DNA of 10,271 bases from DTU032 sp964346175. Its GTDB lineage: Bacteria; Bacillota; Clostridia; Saccharofermentanales; DTU023. Below are positions 6,386 to 10,271 of this stretch, piece after piece. The notes under the pieces were generated by a model. That model did not search any database, was not told where the DNA came from, and worked only from the letters and a program-made list of their open reading frames with translations. Position 1 is the first letter of the stretch. The number at the start of each line of letters is the position of its first letter. The position numbers and the translations under genes are program-made. The stretch is from positions 1 through 10,271 of the forward strand of contig CAYFTG010000029.1 in NCBI GenBank assembly GCA_964346175.1. Reading direction: 5' to 3'.

Positions 6386-7372
6386 CTACGAATTAGAAGC
6401 AGCAGCTGAAGTTGAAGTCGCAATGACGACGGCAATAGCAGCTTGTTGGGCAACAATAATACTTGTAATTCCTGTAGATAGAGTGGAAGACATCAGCTTG
6501 TCGTGACTTTGGTCCGCATAATGATAGGCCACCAAGGCTGTCGCAAAAAGTTGTAGCTCTTGCACACCTGCGGACAAAGCTTTGAAGCCTTTTTGATTGC
6601 GCAAAAACTCATAAACAGCAATCACGTCCGCTACCAAAATTTCATTTTCCTCAGGCAGCAAAGCTAAGACTCCCAGCGTTGACAAGGTCAGCTGGCGGTC
6701 AAGGCGCAGCTTATTTTCCTTGAACTGTTCAGACAGATCAAGCACTCTGTTTACAGCTCCAGGATCTGCGTCTCCTAGAGTTAAGACCTGTGCTAAATTT
6801 AGCACGCTATCGCCGGAACGGAAAGTGGGTTTGAGAGTTTGATAGAAGCTTTCAATTTGATTTACTCCGCTGTCAACTTCCTTTTCTGAAAGAGCGAGCA
6901 AAACAGCAAAGATGTAATCGTTGTGACCTGTCAAAAAACGATGTTCTGCTTTCATTGCAAGAAAACAATCCTCTGCGCGCTGAGCAATCTCGGCGAAGTC
7001 CTCTGCCGCTGCTGAGGATGCTATTTGATATGCTGCGAGGACGAGGTAATCCGAAGCCATGAACTTTTTTGTTTTGAGCAGCTCATAGACCGTGATGGTG
7101 TCAGCCAGCAATCTCTGCCGGTTCGTTTCCATTGATAAGAGAGTTGCCAGGCATAGCAATGAATGGCCACGGAAGTACGATAAGGGTCCCATCTTTTCCT
7201 TGATCATTTCAGCATTTTCTTTAACCGCCCTTAGATTGAGACGTTGACCCTTGCCTGCAGAGAGCAAGGCTGACAAACGTTTCATTATGTTGTTTTGCCA
7301 GAAAAATTCGCCTTCAAAGGCTCGGTAATTTTTAACAAACAGGGTCATCTTTGATTTTAATAGTGGATTCAT
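6386..7372 (-). CDS. DUF4003 family protein of unknown function
   Basis: A 328-residue, largely helical, probably cytoplasmic protein. I recognise it as DUF4003 from the overall layout: an N-terminal helical region, YFRGHSLLCLATLL (66-79), LTGHNDYIFAVLLA (147-160), LTLSTLGVLALLP (228-240), and an alanine- and serine-rich tail after AQQAAIAVVIA (308-318). No catalytic motif, signal peptide or membrane helix is evident, apart from the hydrophobic tail at about 302-318. The family is common in Bacillota and has no established function. The ATG at 7372 follows GGAGG at 7377-7381, a slightly short four-base spacing. The 160 bases between this gene and the ADP-ribosylglycohydrolase upstream hold no gene and no clear terminator, so co-transcription is possible but unproven. 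It is convergent with the MFS remnant. Confidence 0.82.
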   Translation of the reverse strand: MNPLLKSKMTLFVKNYRAFEGEFFWQNNIMKRLSALLSAGKGQRLNLRAVKENAEMIKEKMGPLSYFRGHSLLCLATLLSMETNRQRLLADTITVYELLKTKKFMASDYLVLAAYQIASSAAAEDFAEIAQRAEDCFLAMKAEHRFLTGHNDYIFAVLLALSEKEVDSGVNQIESFYQTLKPTFRSGDSVLNLAQVLTLGDADPGAVNRVLDLSEQFKENKLRLDRQLTLSTLGVLALLPEENEILVADVIAVYEFLRNQKGFKALSAGVQELQLFATALVAYHYADQSHDKLMSSTLSTGITSIIVAQQAAIAVVIATSTSAAASNS

Positions 7373-7532
7373 AATGCCTCCAACACTGTGATGTCGCAGA
7401 ATGTGTAAACTGCGAATGCATTTTTCTCTTAAAGATTAAATTAAGTTTACTGCAGCAATGTTTAGGCAGCGTAAAGTAGTATCAAGTCGCTCGCGGTACA
7501 GGGGCAAATCTCAATGTTTTTTCAGTGTAGCA

Positions 7533-8363
7533 CTACAGCTCTCCTAGCATGAGATTCCAACGATCTAGAATTTCTAAGAGCGGTGCGTCCAAGTAGGACA
7601 AGGCTCGTTCCTCTATCCACTTCGGTATCCCATAAGCAGCCTCAGCTATGCTGCCGGTGATGGCTGCCAAAGTGTCGCTGTCACCACCGAGTGAAATGGC
7701 ATTTCTGATGGCATCTTCGAAATCTTTACTTTCGAGAAAAGCAATAATCGCTTCTGGCACGGTCCCCTGACAACTTTCGTCGAAGTCATAATAAGGACGA
7801 ATTTCTGCAAGAGTACGATCTAAGTCGTAGTCGTGCTTCTCCTCTATGTTCTCTTTTATCCTCCGTTTGCATGCATCGAGAGAAGGCTCATTTCCAGCCG
7901 TAAGGCAGCGCAAAATAAAGATGGCGTCATTAACCGCCACAGCTCCCTTAATGCCTTCCGGATGATTGTGCGTAACCGCAGCCGACAAAGCTGCTTTCTC
8001 TCTTCCTGTCGGCCACTGTCCGGTTTTTGCTAGATAATCGCAATCCATGACCCAGGCACAGGGCGATACGCGCATGGCGGAGCCGTTTCCCCAAGAATTA
8101 TATGGCTCTCGACTATCGGAATTAATCCACTTCTCGAAACGCAAGCCATAACCCGCGTCAGGATAAAGCCGCCCCCACTTCTTATAAGAGTCGATGAAGT
8201 CATCCTCTTCTCCACCTGCCATGATGGCATCAGCTGTAGCTATAGTCATCACGGTGTCGTCGGTGAAAAAACAGTCGTCTTTAAAGAGCGGAAAGTCCTT
8301 CGTCTTGATGTTATCCCACTCATAGATAGAGCCTACGATATCTCCAACAATTGCGCCTAACAT
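7533..8363 (-). CDS. ADP-ribosylglycohydrolase family protein (DraG/ARH-like)
   Basis: A 276-residue cytosolic hydrolase of the all-helical DraG/ARH fold, which uses two Mg2+ or Mn2+ ions to remove ADP-ribose from proteins or small molecules. Motifs: GAIVGDIVGSIYE at the N-terminus, FTDDTVMT with metal ligands T34, D35 and D36, WGNGSAMRVSP (91-101), THNHPEG (131-137), and the C-terminal GGDSDTLAAITGSIAEAAYG (226-245) with D228, D230 and T231. All key residues are present, so an active enzyme is likely. No nitrogenase genes are nearby, so this is a general ADP-ribose hydrolase rather than DraG itself. The ATG at 8363 is preceded by GGAGG nine bases upstream. A short reading frame resembling the start of a macrodomain gene overlaps its first codons, suggesting a former macrodomain-ADP-ribosylhydrolase pair. 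Confidence 0.92.
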   Translation of the reverse strand: MLGAIVGDIVGSIYEWDNIKTKDFPLFKDDCFFTDDTVMTIATADAIMAGGEEDDFIDSYKKWGRLYPDAGYGLRFEKWINSDSREPYNSWGNGSAMRVSPCAWVMDCDYLAKTGQWPTGREKAALSAAVTHNHPEGIKGAVAVNDAIFILRCLTAGNEPSLDACKRRIKENIEEKHDYDLDRTLAEIRPYYDFDESCQGTVPEAIIAFLESKDFEDAIRNAISLGGDSDTLAAITGSIAEAAYGIPKWIEERALSYLDAPLLEILDRWNLMLGEL

Positions 8364-8415
8364 TAATCTCTACCTCCGCTTTCGTGATGTCGTGACGAAC
8401 AATATTAAAGGGCAT
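8320..8415 (-). pseudogene. Probable 5' remnant of a macrodomain (ADP-ribose/OAADPr hydrolase) gene
   Basis: AGGAGG (8421-8426) lies five bases before an ATG at 8415 that opens a 31-codon frame beginning MPFNIVRHDITKAEVE. This closely resembles the start of bacterial macrodomain proteins (MPF-x-I-x-R-x-DIT-K-x-x-V-D-A-I-V-N). After about codon 16-18 the likeness stops: the frame continues through the first codons of the ADP-ribosylglycohydrolase out of frame and ends at TGA 8320-8322. I infer that the rest of a macrodomain gene was deleted. Alternatively it is a short leader peptide that couples translation to the hydrolase gene. The homology rests on a short match made by eye. Confidence 0.55.
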
Positions 8416-8457
8416 AATCCCCTCCTAGAATAACTGCGAATCAGGCGGGGCCTACGG

Positions 8458-9273
8458 CTACTTTTGTACTTGCTTGCTATAGCAATATACGTCTTTGCCG
8501 AAGCTGCCGACGTAGTGCTTTTCCGTCCAGCCATTTGCTAAATGATCTTTATTAGCTTGCATGTCGAACTCCGAATCTCCCGGGCAATCAAGTAGCCAAC
8601 CGCCGGGCTTGCACACGCGGGAAATTTCCTCTAACTCTTCATCATAGAAATCACCTATGACGTGGCCCGTCATGACAATATCGAAAGTTTTGTCCGGGAA
8701 CGGCAGGTCTGTGATCAAGCCGTCCAGAACGCGTACATTTTTAATATTCTCTGCGGCTATCTTATCGCGCATAAATTCACGTAAAGTACCAACAGGTTCA
8801 CTGGCATAGACCCAGGCTGCCTTCTTGGCCGCAGCAAAACTCAACCTTCCGGATCCTGCGCCGACATCGAGCACAGTTTTGTTTGCGAAATCACAAAGAT
8901 CAAAAAGGCGTTTTTCTTCCCAACCGAGGATAAAGTCACATTTTTCTGCCATAACTGTAGGTGTCGTATAGATTATAAAATCCTCGACACTCCTGAGGGC
9001 ATAGGCTTCAGACTTCCTAATTTCTGCTTCGTCACTTACATCAGCTGTCTTTTGAGCTAGCTCTTCTATAAAAGAACTGCGCTCCGGACAACGCTGAGCC
9101 AAGTACCACATAACGACCGGATTTGCACGTAAAGCGATACCGAAACTATGTCGCCATTTGTCTTTATCTTTGCCCCAGCCACCAGCATCCAGCATGAGAC
9201 GAATTTGGAAGCGTTCTAACAAAAGAAAGGAATTAAAAGAATAATCTTCGGGGTTAATCCAATTTAATAACAT
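8458..9273 (-). CDS. Class I SAM-dependent methyltransferase
   Basis: A 271-residue cytosolic protein. Residues 1-130 are a helical N-terminal region with no domain that I recognise. Residues 131-235 form the Rossmann methyltransferase core: TVLDVGAGSGRL (motif I, 133-144), an acidic E159 ending beta-2 for the ribose of SAM, D184 after VRVL, LPFPDKTFDIVMTGHV (motif IV region, 190-205), and RVCKPGGWLLDCPG (219-232). The order and spacing match UbiE/Methyltransf_11-type enzymes, but the substrate is unknown. The ATG at 9273 follows CGGAGAG four bases upstream. The stop is 42 bases before the macrodomain-like start and 94 before the ADP-ribosylglycohydrolase start, on the same strand, so these are probably one transcription unit. 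Confidence 0.85.
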   Translation of the reverse strand: MLLNWINPEDYSFNSFLLLERFQIRLMLDAGGWGKDKDKWRHSFGIALRANPVVMWYLAQRCPERSSFIEELAQKTADVSDEAEIRKSEAYALRSVEDFIIYTTPTVMAEKCDFILGWEEKRLFDLCDFANKTVLDVGAGSGRLSFAAAKKAAWVYASEPVGTLREFMRDKIAAENIKNVRVLDGLITDLPFPDKTFDIVMTGHVIGDFYDEELEEISRVCKPGGWLLDCPGDSEFDMQANKDHLANGWTEKHYVGSFGKDVYCYSKQVQK

Positions 9274-9293
9274 AAACTCTCCGTTGAATAGTA

Positions 9294-9339
9294 GGAGGGT
9301 TAAACTACAGCCACCCTCCGAATATGATTTGAAAAATCA
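9294..9339. repeat. Two inverted repeats upstream of the methyltransferase gene
   Basis: GGAGGGT (9294-9300) and ACCCTCC (9313-9319) form a 7-bp stem with a 12-base loop. Next to it, TGATTT (9325-9330) and AAATCA (9334-9339) form a perfect inverted repeat with a three-base centre. Read towards the methyltransferase they fall in its leader or promoter. They could be an operator and a leader hairpin, or the hairpin could end an upstream minus-strand unit, though it has no T-run. Confidence 0.35.
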
Positions 9340-9482
9340 CCCCTTTAATATTTGTACGTAGATTAATAGTAAGGCTATTGTAACAAAACTCAATAGGCCT
9401 GCATACGAGATGGTACCAGCCTTAAAAATATAAAGTGCTATATTTAATCAAAACAATCTTTGCTAAAAGCAGGAGGTACTAC

Positions 9483-10235
9483 ATGAAGCATCCTATTATT
9501 CACAGCGGCAGCATAGCCTTCCGCCTTCCCGTTAAACCACCCTTCATCTTTAATGCTCATCATCTTGATCACTATCCGGAAGGTAATGAAAAAATGGAGC
9601 CCATTGATTACTTGGATAAGCGCAATAACGGCGCCGATTTCGATCCGGACGCCCCTTGGCGTATGTACCACGGTACCAGCGTGCCCGGTTTTCCCGTGCA
9701 TCCACATCGCGGTTTCTAAACAGTGACAATTGTTGAACAGGGCTTTGTCGATCACTCAGACAGTCTGGGCAGCACAGGTCGTTACGGCGAAGGAGATGTG
9801 CAATGGCTCACAGCTGGGCGAGGGGTACAACACTGCGAGATGTTCCCACTCGTTCATCAAGATCGTCCCAATACTTTGGAACTTTTCCAGATCTGGCTAA
9901 ACCTTCCTTCTAAACGCATGATGGTGAAACCCTACTTCAAAATGTTGTGGAATGAAGACATCCCCGTTGTCAAAGAGAGCGACGAAGAGGGAAGATCCAC
10001 ATTGATCAAAGTTGTGGCAGGCGATTACAGCAACACCAAAGCGCTGGCACCTACACCCAATTCTTGGGCTACTGACGAAGATAACAAGGTGGTAATTTGG
10101 CTAGTAACGATGGAGGCAGAAACAACTTGGACTCTTCGTGCGACTAGCGAAACAGCTGGCAGGATGCTCTATCTCTATCGCGGCGAAGCAATCAATATCG
10201 AAGGCGAAAATGTGGAATCCGCAGGAAAAGACTGA
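9483..10235 (+). pseudogene. Pirin family protein gene, interrupted by an in-frame stop and 3'-short
   Basis: The frame encodes a bicupin pirin (iron-binding; some bacterial members are quercetinases or redox-linked regulators). The ATG at 9483 has AGGAGGT at 9471-9477. Codon 79 (9717-9719) is TAA, directly after HPHRGF, where pirins carry a conserved Glu before TVT. The same frame continues without shift: TVTIVEQGFVDHSDS, then GVQHCEMFP. The four metal ligands are present as H73, H75, H117 and E119. A single G-to-T change of GAA to TAA explains the break. The frame ends at codon 250, within the C-terminal pirin domain, soon after LYLYRGEAINIEG; pirins usually run on for some 40-60 residues, so a second lesion is likely. 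GTG at 9723 could restart translation but has no ribosome binding site. A sequencing error cannot be excluded for the stop codon. Confidence 0.87.
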
Positions 10236-10271
10236 TTTAGTTTAAAAACATGAAATAAATAGATCTAGCTT

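Noticed and set aside
7381..7500. GTAAAC/GTTTAC repeats upstream of the DUF4003 gene as an operator or hairpin
   Set aside because: Only six matching bases far apart in AT-rich DNA; compatible with chance.
9325..9339. TGATTT-GAA-AAATCA as a third FNR box
   Set aside because: The TGA/TCA halves are not spaced as in TTGAT-N4-ATCAA (seven central bases between TGAT and ATCA), so it does not match the sites in the metal module.
9435..9482. Earlier ATG at 9435 for the pirin gene
   Set aside because: The 16 extra residues are unlike pirin and would contain the AGGAGG that fits the ATG at 9483.
1..10271. CRISPR array, tRNA or rRNA gene, insertion sequence or phage genes
   Set aside because: I saw no regularly spaced direct repeats, no tRNA-like cloverleaf or rRNA signature, and no transposase, integrase or phage-type reading frame.

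Overview
The window reads as chromosomal DNA of a mid-GC member of the Bacillota, probably an anaerobic Clostridia-like organism. The grounds are strong AGGAGG-type ribosome binding sites, an AzgA-type purine permease, a DUF4003 protein, and a Gram-positive style Crp/Fnr regulator encoded beside a heavy-metal ATPase. I cannot name the genus.

Left third (1-3519, minus strand): a metal/redox module. A free-standing 71-residue HMA metallochaperone (3225-3440) is transcribed first and closed by a good intrinsic terminator (3173-3201). It is followed by a second transcription unit: P1B-type metal ATPase (1162-3060), a Cys/His-rich Crp/Fnr-family regulator (449-1162), and ribose-5-phosphate isomerase B (1-437, cut or just ending at the window edge). 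Each unit has an FNR-type operator (TTGAT-N4-ATCAA, perfect before the ATPase and one mismatch before the chaperone). In both, the operator lies exactly 22 bp upstream of a -10-like hexamer. This predicts class II activation centred at -41.5, presumably by the regulator encoded in the operon.

Middle (3520-5300, plus strand): an AzgA-family hypoxanthine/guanine permease with a structured leader. The leader has an 11-bp closing stem, an inner stem, and a downstream hairpin that competes with an alternative pairing, which is the logic of a riboswitch or attenuator. It does not fit the standard purine aptamer. A strong bidirectional terminator follows the permease.

Right part (5290-10271): a CPBP intramembrane protease (minus) abuts the C-terminal remnant of an MFS transporter (plus). 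Then, on the minus strand, come a DUF4003 protein, an ADP-ribosylglycohydrolase and a SAM-dependent methyltransferase. Between the last two is a strong ribosome binding site followed by codons that look like the first 16 or so of a macrodomain (ADP-ribose hydrolase) gene, apparently the remnant of a lost partner. Last, on the plus strand, a pirin gene is interrupted by an in-frame TAA where the conserved Glu of its HPHRGFE motif should be, and it also appears short at the C-terminus. The right part therefore holds several decayed genes, while the left module looks intact and coherently regulated.
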